A stretch of DNA of 61,954 nucleotides. It comes from Deltaproteobacteria bacterium (lineage in GTDB: Bacteria; Myxococcota_A; Polyangia; Polyangiales; JADJMO01). Under the pieces are notes generated by a model. The model had not been told where the DNA came from and did not search any database. It worked only from the letters and a program-made list of their open reading frames with translations. This document shows positions 22,392-31,258 of the stretch, in pieces. The stretch is taken from assembly GCA_022843175.1 (NCBI GenBank), contig JALHOE010000027.1, positions 1 through 61,954 of the forward strand, given 5' to 3'. Position numbers and translations under genes: made by a program. Position 1 is the first letter of the stretch, and every line of letters starts with the position of its first letter.

Positions 22392-23549
22392 ATGAACAGC
22401 TCTGCCCTCGCGATTCTGATCTCGGTGTGTTCCGTGATGCCGGTGGCTTGCGGCGGGACCGCACAGACGCCGCCGACCGGCGGCAACAACGTGACCGCGG
22501 ACGCCGCACCGATTCGCGCGCCGCAGCTCGGCGACGGAACTCTCGGGTCCGTGACGCTAACGGAGATCGTGGGCCCATCGGCGCGACTCCTGACGCCTCG
22601 CGATCTCGCCTTCAATCCCTTGCGCCCGAACGAATTGTGGGTCGTGAACTTCGCCGACGACAGCATGGTGATCGCCTTCGACGTCCTCGCCGATCCGATC
22701 GCGACCGAGCGCCGCAAGGACGCAGCGGCCAATCACTTCATGGCGAAACCGTCGTCGCTCGCCTTCGGTGCGCCGGAGACAACCTTCGGCATCCCTGGCA
22801 CGTTCGCGACCTGCCAGGAATCGCGGAACACCTACGATGACAAGGCCGCGCCGAACGACTTCATGGGACCGGCGCTGTGGTCCTCGGATCTGTCGGTCTT
22901 CGCGAAGAAGAACCCGAACGGGCTGGGTTCCCACCTCGACATGCTGCACAACAGCCCGTTGTGCGTTGGCATCGCGCACGAGAGCGCGAACATCTATTGG
23001 ACGTTCGCCGGCCGAACGAACTCGATCGTCAAGTACGACTTCGGCAAGGACAACGACATTGGCCTGGACGACCACTCCGATGGTTCGTCGTGGCGATACG
23101 GCTACGGCCTCTTCAAGTACGAACCCGGCGTTCCCGGTCATCTCGTGTTCGACGCGACCGACGCGATGCTCTACATCGCCGACACGGGCAACGGCCGGAT
23201 CGCGAAGCTCGACACCAAGAGCGGCACGGTCGGGCGCAAGCTTTCACTGAAAGAGGAGAACGCGCTGTACGTCGAGATGACCGGCGCAACGATCACCGAC
23301 GTCGTGCCGGGAGGCGGTGACCTGCAAAAGCCGTCCGGCCTCGAGCTCCGCGACGGCTACCTGTTCGTCTCCGACAGCGCCACGTCGAAGATCACGGCGT
23401 TTACTCCAAGCGGAGAGCGCGTCAACCAGCTCGACACCGGCCTCGAGCCCGGCTCGCTCGCCGGAATTGCCTTCGGTCCCGGCGGAAAGCTGTACTTCGT
23501 TGACGTGAAGGGCAACCGAGTCTTTCGCGTCGACGTGACACCGCGCTGA
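22392..23549 (+). CDS. NHL/beta-propeller lipoprotein
   Basis: Predicted 385-aa lipoprotein with lipobox PVACGG. The body is a beta-propeller of NHL/six-bladed type, with blades such as PRDLAFNPLRPNELWVVN, GHLVFDATDAMLYIADTGN and LAGIAFGPGGKLYFVDVKGN. It also has two long insertions and a Cys pair (TFATCQES and SPLCVG). This is the second propeller lipoprotein of the island, unrelated in detail to that at 2008. Function unknown; it may hold a periplasmic metal or redox partner. Operator copy 14 lies 60 bp upstream. Confidence 0.72.
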   Translation: MNSSALAILISVCSVMPVACGGTAQTPPTGGNNVTADAAPIRAPQLGDGTLGSVTLTEIVGPSARLLTPRDLAFNPLRPNELWVVNFADDSMVIAFDVLADPIATERRKDAAANHFMAKPSSLAFGAPETTFGIPGTFATCQESRNTYDDKAAPNDFMGPALWSSDLSVFAKKNPNGLGSHLDMLHNSPLCVGIAHESANIYWTFAGRTNSIVKYDFGKDNDIGLDDHSDGSSWRYGYGLFKYEPGVPGHLVFDATDAMLYIADTGNGRIAKLDTKSGTVGRKLSLKEENALYVEMTGATITDVVPGGGDLQKPSGLELRDGYLFVSDSATSKITAFTPSGERVNQLDTGLEPGSLAGIAFGPGGKLYFVDVKGNRVFRVDVTPR

Positions 23550-23695
23550 CGGCTTCTACGGAACGCCGGCGCGCATCGTTTGCCCGAGTATCTGGCGGCA
23601 CCGCCGGCACTCAGCGCCCGTTCAACATCCTGCGTCCGTGCAGAGCGGCGTGCTGCTGCGGTTCACGCCGCGGCAACGTCCGACATGCGCGCACT

Positions 23696-23712
23696 GTGAC
23701 CATCGCGGTCAC
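23696..23712. promoter_or_regulatory. Palindromic operator, copy 15
   Basis: GTGACCATCGCGGTCAC, perfect arms, 47 bp upstream of the cyclase GTG start. Confidence 0.75.
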
Positions 23713-23758
23713 AACGCGTGCGGTTGCGACCGCGGAGAGGCGCGTCCACGCTGCCTCC

Positions 23759-24403
23759 GTGACCACTGTCGAACGGGCGTTCGTGTTCGCCGATCTCTCT
23801 GGGTACACGGCGCTCACCGAGGCGCATGGAGACAAGGACGCCGCGGCAGTCTCGGGACGCTTCGCGGGCCTCGCGCGCATCGCGACCGATGGTTCGGGGG
23901 AGCTCGTGAAGACGATCGGCGACGCCGTCATGCTCGCGCTTTACGATGCTGCCTCTGCCATACGGACGGCATGTATGCTGCGCGAGCTCGCGCACAGTGA
24001 GCATCGCTTTCCCGGACTGCGGATCGGAATGCATTGCGGTACCGCCGTGGAACAGAATGGCGACTACTTCGGGGCTACGGTCAATCTCGCTGCGCGCGTT
24101 GCCGCCCACGCGAAGGTCGGACAGGTGCTCTGCACCGAGAGCGTCATCGCCGGCAGCACGAACCTGATCGGCGTCGAGTATCGCCCCGTCGGCGACGCCC
24201 TTTTCAAGAACGTCTCCATGCCCGTAGGCGTCTTCGAGTTGTTGCTCCCCGACGCCCGCGCCGCCGCGATCGACCCGGTCTGTCGCATGCGCGTCGACGA
24301 TGCAAATGCATTCACCGTCGAAGTCGACGGTCGTCGCGTCGCCTTCTGCTCCGAGGGGTGCTCGCGATTGTTCCTCGACGCACCGGAGCGCTACCGTCGA
24401 TGA
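23759..24403 (+). CDS. Class III nucleotidyl cyclase fused to a YHS metal-binding domain
   Basis: Predicted 214-aa cytoplasmic protein. Residues 1-155 are a class III cyclase catalytic domain: FADLSGYTALTE with the metal-binding Asp, KTIGDAVM with the second Asp, and GDYFGATVNLAARVA with the transition-state Asn/Arg. Residues about 170-214 form a YHS domain (DPVCRMRV... VAFCSEGCSRLFLDAPERY), a small Cys-containing domain common on copper ATPases and other metal proteins. The fusion suggests metal-dependent cAMP or cGMP synthesis, which is inference. GTG 23759 gives the normal cyclase start. The gene overlaps the FHA gene by ATGA. Operator copy 15 lies just upstream. Confidence 0.8.
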   Translation: MTTVERAFVFADLSGYTALTEAHGDKDAAAVSGRFAGLARIATDGSGELVKTIGDAVMLALYDAASAIRTACMLRELAHSEHRFPGLRIGMHCGTAVEQNGDYFGATVNLAARVAAHAKVGQVLCTESVIAGSTNLIGVEYRPVGDALFKNVSMPVGVFELLLPDARAAAIDPVCRMRVDDANAFTVEVDGRRVAFCSEGCSRLFLDAPERYRR

Positions 24404-24939
24404 AGGTCCCGCCGCCGCGCGTACCGGTTCCGGCCGACCTCGCAGTTGTAGCGGCAGCATTGTCGATGACGGCCGAGGCGTTCGCGGCCGCGCATCGCGG
24501 GTTGTTCCTCGTTCACGCGCGCATCGTCGCGACGGATGGACACGCGACCGCGCGCGCCACTCCGAGCACGCGGAGCGCGGCCGACGAGACCGCGCCGTGG
24601 GTGGGGCCGGACGAAGCATCGCGGTGCGTCGCTCTCCCTGGTGCATCCGCTGTTGCGCGCCTGCCGCTCTCGCTCGGTCGTTCGCCGGAGGCCGATCTCG
24701 TGTTGCTGCACCCCACAGTCTCGCGGCGCCACGCCGCGGTGTGGCCGGGAGAAGGATTCATCGAGGTCTGCGACCTCGGTTCGCAGCATGGTACGTACGC
24801 CGGCTCGAGACGGCTCGATCGCGGTGAGCGAGCCGTGATCTCGTTGGGCGAGCGGGTTCGGTTCGCGGACGTAGAACTGACGCTCACCGACGCGGGAACC
24901 GTGTGGCGCGCTCTCCATCGAGAGCCGGCACGGGAGTGA
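24400..24939 (+). CDS. FHA-domain protein
   Basis: Predicted 179-aa cytoplasmic protein. The C-terminal part (about residues 85-170) is a forkhead-associated domain: LSLGRSPEADLVLLHPTVSRRHAAV, then DLGSQHGTYAG and GERVRFADVELTL, with the conserved Gly-Arg, Ser-x-x-His and Asn/His-Gly-Thr positions. It binds phosphothreonine peptides in known cases. The N-terminal 80 residues have no known domain. It starts by ATGA overlap with the cyclase-YHS gene, so the two products probably act in one signalling step. 24940-25052 holds no gene. Confidence 0.78.
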   Translation: MKVPPPRVPVPADLAVVAAALSMTAEAFAAAHRGLFLVHARIVATDGHATARATPSTRSAADETAPWVGPDEASRCVALPGASAVARLPLSLGRSPEADLVLLHPTVSRRHAAVWPGEGFIEVCDLGSQHGTYAGSRRLDRGERAVISLGERVRFADVELTLTDAGTVWRALHREPARE

Positions 24940-25052
24940 CCCATCCGGCCGCGTCGCAACCGAACGGGATCGTCGTTCACGAGCAACGAGCTCGGCGCTG
25001 CCCGCATCGAGCGTGACGAGCTCATGCCCGCGCGGCTCGCGACCCCACTACC

Positions 25053-26279
25053 CTACGGGGACACCGGTCGCGTCCGCCAGAGCCACGGAAACAGGATGGC
25101 CGCGCCTGCAGCGATCGCGGCGTAGAGCGCCGCAGACATCGCGATGGCGTAGCCGAAGTGCCCCCCGCCTGCGGCGAGCAGCGGTCCGGCCAGCCAGGTT
25201 CCCGCCGCCCAGGTGATCGAGCTCCCAACGATGCCCAGTCCGGCGACTGCCTCGCCGTCACGGTCGAACGAGACCTCTTGGAAGAAGGCGTTGAGCAGCG
25301 GCGACGAGGTCGCCGACAACGTGTACCTCGCGACGAACGCCGCCGCGGCGAAGTAGATGTTCGTCGCGCGCGCCAGTTCGACGAAGAAGGGCAGCGTCAG
25401 GAGTTGTAGCAGCACGATGGTTCGCGGCAGACCGAATCGACGCGACGCCCACGGGACGATGGCAAACGCGACCGTTCCGATGGCCATCATGGCGGCGTAG
25501 AGAAACGCGATGCCTTGCAGGGGCACGCCGAACGTGACCTTGAAGTAGAGTTGCAGGAAGGGAATCGTGATCCCTGCGGCGAGCCCGACAAGCCCCTGAA
25601 ACGCGACGCAGATCGCGACACGCCGCGGCCGAGCGACGCGACCGGTGCGCCGTCGCGACTGCACTGGTCCTCCGCGGGAAGCCGCGAACGCGACGGCGGC
25701 GAGCGCACTGATCACGGCGGCAAGCACCAGCGCGATGCGGTGCCCGAGCAACTGCGCGCCCAACAGCGCCGTGACACCCCAGATCGCGACCGCCCCAGCA
25801 AGCCCCGCGACCGGGGTGAGCGCGATGGCATGCAGAGCGAACACGGGTACCCGCTCGTCGTCTCGAGTCAGCGCCTTGAGCGCAGGCGGGGCGATTGCGG
25901 TGTTCAGCTGAATCGCGAGGCCAGCGACCCCCGCGCCGATGAAGAACGCCGCTGGCGCATGGGAGAACGCTTGCATCGCGAAACCGACCGCTTGCACGGC
26001 GGCACACGTCGCAAAAGCCACATGCATCGACGTGCGCGGAACGATGAGGGTCGCGAAGACCCCGGAGAGGACGCCCGCGATGGCGCCGGTCGCCTGCACG
26101 GCGGGGATCGACGCCGTTCGCCACCCGAGCTCGGCGAGGAACGGGTTGCGCGCGACGACGAACATCTGCTGCCCGGCGCCGAGGAGGAGCGTTGCGATGA
26201 GTAGCGCACGGACCGGGCTGGACGTGCTTCGAAGTACGCGAAGGAGCTGCGCCAACGAACCGACGCGTAGCACGCGCAC
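25053..26279 (-). CDS. Major facilitator superfamily transporter
   Basis: Predicted 408-aa membrane protein with about 12 hydrophobic helices. The loop between helices 2 and 3 reads GVFATLIVPRTS, and the overall Ala/Val/Leu-rich pattern fits MFS_1. No substrate-specific motif is visible. It follows the PepSY gene on the same strand with a 100-bp gap that holds two operator-like palindromes, so it seems separately controlled by the same regulator. GTG 26279 was chosen as the start because it leaves a short basic N-terminus; longer in-frame frames run through the operator. A peptide or siderophore-like substrate is conceivable given the small peptides, without direct proof. Confidence 0.75.
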   Translation of the reverse strand: MRVLRVGSLAQLLRVLRSTSSPVRALLIATLLLGAGQQMFVVARNPFLAELGWRTASIPAVQATGAIAGVLSGVFATLIVPRTSMHVAFATCAAVQAVGFAMQAFSHAPAAFFIGAGVAGLAIQLNTAIAPPALKALTRDDERVPVFALHAIALTPVAGLAGAVAIWGVTALLGAQLLGHRIALVLAAVISALAAVAFAASRGGPVQSRRRTGRVARPRRVAICVAFQGLVGLAAGITIPFLQLYFKVTFGVPLQGIAFLYAAMMAIGTVAFAIVPWASRRFGLPRTIVLLQLLTLPFFVELARATNIYFAAAAFVARYTLSATSSPLLNAFFQEVSFDRDGEAVAGLGIVGSSITWAAGTWLAGPLLAAGGGHFGYAIAMSAALYAAIAAGAAILFPWLWRTRPVSP

Positions 26280-26307
26280 CGGCCGACCACTCGCTCGAGA
26301 TCGCTGA

Positions 26308-26324
26308 GTGACCGCGCCGGTCAC
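26308..26324. promoter_or_regulatory. Palindromic operator, copy 16
   Basis: GTGACCGCGCCGGTCAC, perfect arms, 29 bp upstream of the MFS start. A degenerate copy (GTGACCGAACCAGGCAC) is at 26348-26364. Confidence 0.7.
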
Positions 26325-26382
26325 CTTTTCGCGAGGCTCGGGTGGCAGTGACCGAACCAGGCACGCCCCCGACAAGAGCCGC

Positions 26383-27138
26383 CTACGAGGCGTCGGCGGA
26401 AGGCGACGACCGTCGTGCCTGCCGGTTGCCCAGGCGGAACACTTGCAGGATGAGGCCCGTAAGTGCCGTCGCGATCGCCAGCGCGCTCGCGGCAGTGATC
26501 AGCGAGTGGTTGTAGCTCTCGCGCTGTCTGTAGTCCATCACGTGGAGCATCCAAAAGAAGTCGTGAAGCCTCCACCGCGCGTTCCGGCGAGCAGTGATCT
26601 CGCCTGTGGAGGCGGCAAGATAAATGTGCGGCGCCTTTGCGTGGTTGAACGACACCTGGAATACGGGCAGCGGCTTGCCGCGATACTCGAGCGGCGGATC
26701 GCGATCGATGCGCCGCACCGACGCGACAGCGGCAGCTGGACTGAAGTCGAGCCTTGCGAGTGCGACGGCCTCGTCCTCCGTGATCTCCTTCCGAACCGCA
26801 CCGGTCGCTGCATCGACGGCGCAGAGTGGCTTGTCCTTCGCGTCGTAGAGATCGTAGACCGCGTGCCCGAGGCGCAGCTGTAGAACGACGCGTGCCGCCT
26901 CGCCGCCGCACTGAGCTCCGCGCGCGAGCGCTTCGCGCGCCTCGATCCCGACATCCGTCGTTCGGAGGATCGGCCGGGGCTCGCGAAGACGCTCTCGTTC
27001 GCCGCGGACGTCATCCAGCGAGAGGAGGCTGAACGCGAATCCGCCGACGCTCCATGCCAGCAACTGAACACTGATGACGAGGCCGATCCAGCGGTGCGCG
27101 AGGTAGAACCACGCGCGCAGCGTTCGCCGTCGACTCAC
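26383..27138 (-). CDS. PepSY-domain membrane protein
   Basis: Predicted 251-aa inner-membrane protein. An N-terminal helix (FYLAHRWIGLVISVQLLAWSVGG) and a C-terminal helix (around ITAASALAIATALTGLIL) bracket a periplasmic part with PepSY-like repeats (AVYDLYDAKDKPLCAVDAATG... EALARLDF). WRLHDFFWMLHVMDY before the last helix is typical of PepSY_TM proteins, which include ferric or cupric reductase-like relatives; its His residues could bind haem. GTG 27138 overlaps the regulator stop (GTGA). It ends the operon cupredoxin - kinase - regulator - PepSY. Confidence 0.78.
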   Translation of the reverse strand: MSRRRTLRAWFYLAHRWIGLVISVQLLAWSVGGFAFSLLSLDDVRGERERLREPRPILRTTDVGIEAREALARGAQCGGEAARVVLQLRLGHAVYDLYDAKDKPLCAVDAATGAVRKEITEDEAVALARLDFSPAAAVASVRRIDRDPPLEYRGKPLPVFQVSFNHAKAPHIYLAASTGEITARRNARWRLHDFFWMLHVMDYRQRESYNHSLITAASALAIATALTGLILQVFRLGNRQARRSSPSADAS

Positions 27139-28508
27139 GGCTTCCCCCGGTACTCGCCCGGGTTGATCCCGTGCTTGCGACACAGCCGATAGAAGCTCTC
27201 GCGCTCCACGTCGGCATGCTCCGCTGCGGCCACGACGTTACCGCCGAAACGCGCCAACAGCGCCTCGAGGTACCGCTTGATCCCGTCGGCACGCACATGC
27301 TCGAGTGCCTCGCGGTAGGTCAACGCCGCAGGATCGATCGGCGGCTCCACGTGCTCGGGAGCGAGGCCCGTGATCTCCGCGGGAAGATCCGCGCGCACGA
27401 TGACGCCGTTCTCGGCGAGGATGGCCGCTCTCTCGATCGCCCCCTTGAGCTCGCGGACGTTGCCCGGCCACCGATGCTGGGTCAACGCGGCCAGGGCGTC
27501 CGGCGCAACGCGATAGGTAACGTCGTTCGACGAGCTACGTTCAGCAAGGAAGTGCTCGACGAGCACGGGCAGCTCGTCGATACGCTCCCGCAACGCGGGC
27601 ACCCGCACGACACACGTATTCAGGCGGTAGAAGAGGTCTTCGCGGAATGCTCCCTGCGCGACGAGCGATGGAAGGTCGCGGTGCGTCGCTGCCACGACAC
27701 GGACGTCGACCGGACGCTCATGACTCTCGCCGACGCGACGAACAGCACGAGCCTCGAGCGCGCGGGTCAGCTTGGCCTGTAGGGCCCGGCGCATCTCTCC
27801 GATTTCGTCGAGAAACAACGTGCCTCCATGAGCCTCCTCGAAGAGTCCCGCGCGCTGCGCGGCCGCACCCGTGAATGCGCCCCGTGCGTGGCCGAACAAC
27901 TCCGCCTCCATCAGCGAGCCTGGAATCGCGGCGCAATTCACCGCGACGAAGGGCCTCGTACGGCGCGCGCTGATGTCGTGGATGGCGCGTGCGAGAAGCT
28001 CCTTGCCGGTACCGCTCTCGCCAAGAATCAGCACCGTCGCCTCGGTCGGGGCAACCTTCTCCACCAACCGGATCACATCGAGTATCGGTGGGGAGCGGCC
28101 GACGATCCCATGCCAAGCGGCGCCCTCGGGAGTCACGATGCGCGGTGCGTGCTTGGCGAAAGCACGTTGGACGACCTCGCGGAGCTGATCCGGATCGAAC
28201 GGCTTTCGCACATAGTCGAAGGCTCCGTCGCGGAGGGCCTCGATCGCGCTATCCATGCTTCCGAACGCGGTCGTTAGAACGACCTCCGGCGGGCGGTCGA
28301 GCTTACGTGCCACGCGGAGCACCTCGTGACCGTCGACGTCTGGCATTTTGATGTCGGTGACGACGACGTGAAATCTCATTTCGGCCAGGAGCTCCACGGC
28401 GCGGCGGCCGCCCTCAGCCTGCACCACCTCGCCAAGGTCTTGCAGCGTCGTTCCCATCAGCCGCCGCATGTTGGGCTTGTCGTCGACGACCAAGATTCTC
28501 CGATTCAT
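27135..28508 (-). CDS. Sigma-54-dependent response regulator (NtrC family)
   Basis: Predicted 457-aa transcription factor. Receiver domain (residues 1-120) with LVVDD, the phospho-acceptor in [12 protein letters not shown] and conserved Lys in YVRKPF. AAA+ domain (about 140-380) with Walker A GESGTGKE, the sigma-54 contact loop GAFTGA and Walker [13 protein letters not shown]. Fis-type helix-turn-helix at the C-terminus ([24 protein letters not shown]). It starts by ATGA overlap with the kinase gene, so they form a two-component pair. It is the only sigma-54 activator in the window and the best candidate to bind the 17-bp palindromes (fitting size and symmetry for a Fis-HTH dimer). No operator copy lies directly upstream of its own operon. 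Confidence 0.9.
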   Translation of the reverse strand: MNRRILVVDDKPNMRRLMGTTLQDLGEVVQAEGGRRAVELLAEMRFHVVVTDIKMPDVDGHEVLRVARKLDRPPEVVLTTAFGSMDSAIEALRDGAFDYVRKPFDPDQLREVVQRAFAKHAPRIVTPEGAAWHGIVGRSPPILDVIRLVEKVAPTEATVLILGESGTGKELLARAIHDISARRTRPFVAVNCAAIPGSLMEAELFGHARGAFTGAAAQRAGLFEEAHGGTLFLDEIGEMRRALQAKLTRALEARAVRRVGESHERPVDVRVVAATHRDLPSLVAQGAFREDLFYRLNTCVVRVPALRERIDELPVLVEHFLAERSSSNDVTYRVAPDALAALTQHRWPGNVRELKGAIERAAILAENGVIVRADLPAEITGLAPEHVEPPIDPAALTYREALEHVRADGIKRYLEALLARFGGNVVAAAEHADVERESFYRLCRKHGINPGEYRGKP

Positions 28509-29995
28509 GACAATGCTCCTGCATGAGGTAGCCGGACCACGACCGACGTGCCGGCGCCGCGGGTGCTGTCGATCTCGATCGAGCCACCGTGCGTGCGCAC
28601 AATTCCTTGCGACACGGCGAGTCCGAGCCCGGTGCCACCCGAGCGGCGTGAATAAAATGGCTCGAAGACATGAGCGAGATCGGCGGCGTCGATGCCCGCG
28701 CCGTGGTCGCGAACGACGATGCACACGTTTTCGGCGTCGGCGCTCACCGAGACGTCGATGCTCTCGTCGCGCGGCGAAGCGAGAACCGCGTTGAGCACGA
28801 GGTTGCGAACGACCTGCGCGATCCGTGTGGGATCGACCTGCGCGTGGACATCCGTCTGCGCGCTGACCTCGACGGCGTGTCCCTCCACCTCCGGAATGGA
28901 GCGCATGCGCTCGCAGACGTCGCGAACCAACGCGCCGACGTCGGCGTCCACCTTCTCGAGGCGTGGCTCCCGCGCGAACGTCACCAGGTCCTCGACGATC
29001 CGCCGGCACTGCTGGGCCTCGTCGTCGACGATCTGGATCTCCTCGGCGATTTCGCCTTCTAGCGAGTGCCTTCGCAGTCGTTTCAGGTAACCAAGGATGA
29101 CGCCCAGCGGGTTGTTCAACTCGTGCGCGACACCCGCCGCGATGGCGCCCACGGTCGCCAGGCGCTCGGCTTGGAGCACGCGTCCCTCGCGTTCGCGTAG
29201 GCGCTCCGCCATCTGCCGCAGACCGCGCCCGAGTTGGTCGAACTCCCAGGTTCCGAGACGCGACACCGTAGCGCTGAAGTCGCCATGACCGATGCGCGCC
29301 GCCGCCGCGTTCAGAGCTCGAACCGGCGTGACGATCTGCCCGGCGAAACCGATAGCGAGAAGCAGCGCGACGACACCGGCGATCGATGTCGCGATCGCCG
29401 CGACCATGACCGCGCGACGAACGCGTATGGTCGCCGCCGATGAAGCTTCCCGCGTGCGCATCGAGAGCTGCGCGACCGACGCGTCGGACGCGCTGATCAT
29501 CGCCTCAACGCGAATCTCGGCTGCGACGTGCGCCTTCCGCATGCGCACGTCGTCCTTCGAGAGCGCTGCGGGCAATATCTCGTCTGCGAAGACCTTGCTC
29601 AGTGCGACGCTGTCCGACTGAATCGTTTCGAGGCGCTGGCGCTCGGGCCCGTTCACGAGCGGCCGCAGGTGCTCGATATGCTGCGAGAGCATCTCGGCCC
29701 AATGCCGCTCGTGCCCGAGGTGTTTGACGTCGCGGAGGAGCACACCGTGCGAATCGTGCATGTACTGCTCGCGAGCCGCGACGCCGATGGCGACTGCGTG
29801 CCGTTCCGCCGCCGCGAGCGCCGACGTGTGTTCGATGGCGCGGTACGCGCTGACGAGCGCGCTGATGCAGAGTCCGACGGCAAGAGCCAGCACCGCGAAC
29901 AGAGCGCCTATGCCGAGCCAGATTCGAACCGCCAGACGCTCGCGGGCGCGAACGGGCCACCCTGACAACGGCGCGGGCGCGTCGACGACGCTCAC
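28505..29995 (-). CDS. Sensor histidine kinase with His-rich extracytoplasmic domain
   Basis: Predicted 496-aa inner-membrane kinase. TM1 at about residues 28-50 and TM2 at about 192-215 enclose a periplasmic domain whose first half is His-rich (YMHDSHG, VKHLGHERHW, HIEHLRPL), suited to metal sensing as in ZraS-like kinases. A HAMP linker, HisKA (AAGVAHELNNPLGVILGY) and HATPase follow (N-box VRNLVLNAVLAS, G1 DHGAGID, FEPFYSRRSGGTGLGLAV). GTG 29995 overlaps the cupredoxin stop, and its own TGA overlaps the regulator ATG. Expected to phosphorylate the sigma-54 regulator in response to copper or a similar ion; the ion itself is inferred from the island. Confidence 0.88.
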   Translation of the reverse strand: MSVVDAPAPLSGWPVRARERLAVRIWLGIGALFAVLALAVGLCISALVSAYRAIEHTSALAAAERHAVAIGVAAREQYMHDSHGVLLRDVKHLGHERHWAEMLSQHIEHLRPLVNGPERQRLETIQSDSVALSKVFADEILPAALSKDDVRMRKAHVAAEIRVEAMISASDASVAQLSMRTREASSAATIRVRRAVMVAAIATSIAGVVALLLAIGFAGQIVTPVRALNAAAARIGHGDFSATVSRLGTWEFDQLGRGLRQMAERLREREGRVLQAERLATVGAIAAGVAHELNNPLGVILGYLKRLRRHSLEGEIAEEIQIVDDEAQQCRRIVEDLVTFAREPRLEKVDADVGALVRDVCERMRSIPEVEGHAVEVSAQTDVHAQVDPTRIAQVVRNLVLNAVLASPRDESIDVSVSADAENVCIVVRDHGAGIDAADLAHVFEPFYSRRSGGTGLGLAVSQGIVRTHGGSIEIDSTRGAGTSVVVRLPHAGALS

Positions 29996-30387
29996 TGCAC
30001 GACGACCTTGCTCTTATACATTCCCATTCCGCACTGGAACGCCAGCGTCCGCGCCTCGCCGCTTGGAACCACGACGGCGACGGGCTGGTTGAGCGGGAGC
30101 GCCTTGGTGATCTTCAAGTCCGGAAAGTCGACGTCCTTCGCGCATGTCTTGTCCGTCGTCCGGGTGAAGACAAGCGTCGTCTGTTCGCCTTTCGCGACCT
30201 TCACTTCGTTCGGCGCGAACCCGTCCTCGCCGACCGTGATCGAGATCGGCTTCCCCGTCACGGAGGCCGAGGTTGCGGCCGCCGCAGGAGTCGGCTTGTC
30301 ATTCGCCGCGGCGGGCGCATCCGACGCCTTCCTGTCGCAGCCGGCAGCGAGAAGCGTGCTAAGGACGAGAGTAAAAGCGAATCGCAT
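29992..30387 (-). CDS. Cupredoxin-domain lipoprotein
   Basis: Predicted 131-aa lipoprotein (lipobox LAAGCD) with an Ala/Pro linker and one cupredoxin_1 domain (about residues 47-131). It includes ITVGEDGFAPNEVKVAKGE, DKTCAKDVDFPDLKI, LPLNQPVAV and FQCGMGMYKSKVVV. The Cys and CGMGM residues form a soft-metal site, as in the extra domain found on several copper ATPases. It is the first gene of the regulator operon (GTGA overlap with the kinase). It could hand copper to the kinase sensor or simply bind periplasmic copper. ATG 30387 follows AGGAG. Confidence 0.82.
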   Translation of the reverse strand: MRFAFTLVLSTLLAAGCDRKASDAPAAANDKPTPAAAATSASVTGKPISITVGEDGFAPNEVKVAKGEQTTLVFTRTTDKTCAKDVDFPDLKITKALPLNQPVAVVVPSGEARTLAFQCGMGMYKSKVVVQ

Positions 30388-30554
30388 GATGTGGCTCCTT
30401 TCTCGATTCGAGACGTTGCTGGCAGCGTCGTAACGAGCATGCGGCGCGGGTCGCCCAGTCGGTCGCGTGTGGGCACAGCGCGTTCTGCGGCCGATAGATC
30501 TTCCCGCGGACCGGGAAGTCGCGCATCGGCATCGCAAAGACGATCGAGAGGAAT

Positions 30555-30735
30555 CGCCGACGTGAGGATCACGAAGAGCTTCGTGCAAGCCATCGGGCGG
30601 GAGAGTCGCCCTACCTGTCCAGTCACCGTGAACACTGGCAGGATGGCGACCGTGATCGCCTCGATCAAGGTCTCGACATCGACCGTCGCCCTGAGCGCGA
30701 TCGCGATCCCACCGAAGCCCCTGATCGTCGAGCCC
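30555..30735 (-). pseudogene. Fragment of a CusA-type RND pump gene
   Basis: One minus-strand frame encodes GFGGIAIALRATVD followed closely by LIEAITVAILPVFTVTGQ and GRLSRPMACTKLFVIL. The second part matches the intact pump at 7165-7250 (IAFLPVFVLQGEEGRLFRPLALAK), and the first resembles helix 4. The 50 or so residues that should separate them are missing and nothing else of the roughly 1,050-aa protein remains. A deletion relic. 30388-30554 holds no gene. Confidence 0.6.
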
Positions 30736-30870
30736 GCGAACCGTGTAGTGACCCTTGCTCGCCTCCTGCATCAACGCCTCCGCAGCCTTCACCTCGTCGG
30801 CCCGACGGCCATTCAGCCAGGGCAGGCTGAACTGGATCATCGCACCAATGTTGTGCAGGTGCGGAGCCAT
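30736..30870 (-). pseudogene. Fragment of a CusC-type outer-membrane factor gene
   Basis: The minus-strand frame reads MAPHLHNIGAMIQFSLPWL, then NGRRADEVKAAEALMQEAS. This is the mid-protein signature of CusC/CzcC factors (a hydrophobic strand ending SLPWLN before the second helical hairpin). The rest of the roughly 430-aa protein is absent and the frame runs into the CusA relic. Confidence 0.6.
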
Positions 30871-30879
30871 GCGAAACGC

Positions 30880-31205
30880 TCAGGTTGGCGGCGGTCGTTC
30901 GATGCGGAACTGCAGCGCTCGTCCGGGTAGCCCAGGGATGCCGTCGGGGTGACCCGCCAGCGCCGGCAGCGGGATGAGGTCGCCGCACCAAATTGCCGGG
31001 GCGAGCGAAGCAGCCGACGAGCGCCCGTCGGTCACGGGCTTGTCGCACTCATCGTGGCTACAGCAATGGGATGCTCGACCAACGTCGTCAGCATGCGGGC
31101 AGTGACACGTGGGGGCGGCCGTCGTAGAGGCGATGCCGGCGAGCGCCGGCGCGACAGCTCCCAGCGCTGCCCGCCCTCCGCTGGAACTCGTCGTACTCGT
31201 CGCAT
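30880..31205 (-). pseudogene. Remnant of a small Cys/His-rich exported protein
   Basis: A minus-strand frame encodes an Ala-rich segment like a signal peptide, then CHCPHADDVGRASHCCSHDECDKP and an end FRIERPPPT. Small exported Cys/His-rich proteins with such tails accompany Cus operons in Myxococcota, as far as I recall. No start codon lies in this frame after the preceding stop. ATG 31205 is in a shifted frame, so a frameshift is likely. Operator copy 17 lies 54 bp upstream in the right orientation for this relic operon. 31276-31539 shows no convincing gene. Confidence 0.5.
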
Positions 31206-31258
31206 CGCGTTCACCGAACTAGCTGACAAAGTAGCGGAGCGGCGGGAGTGTTTCGACA

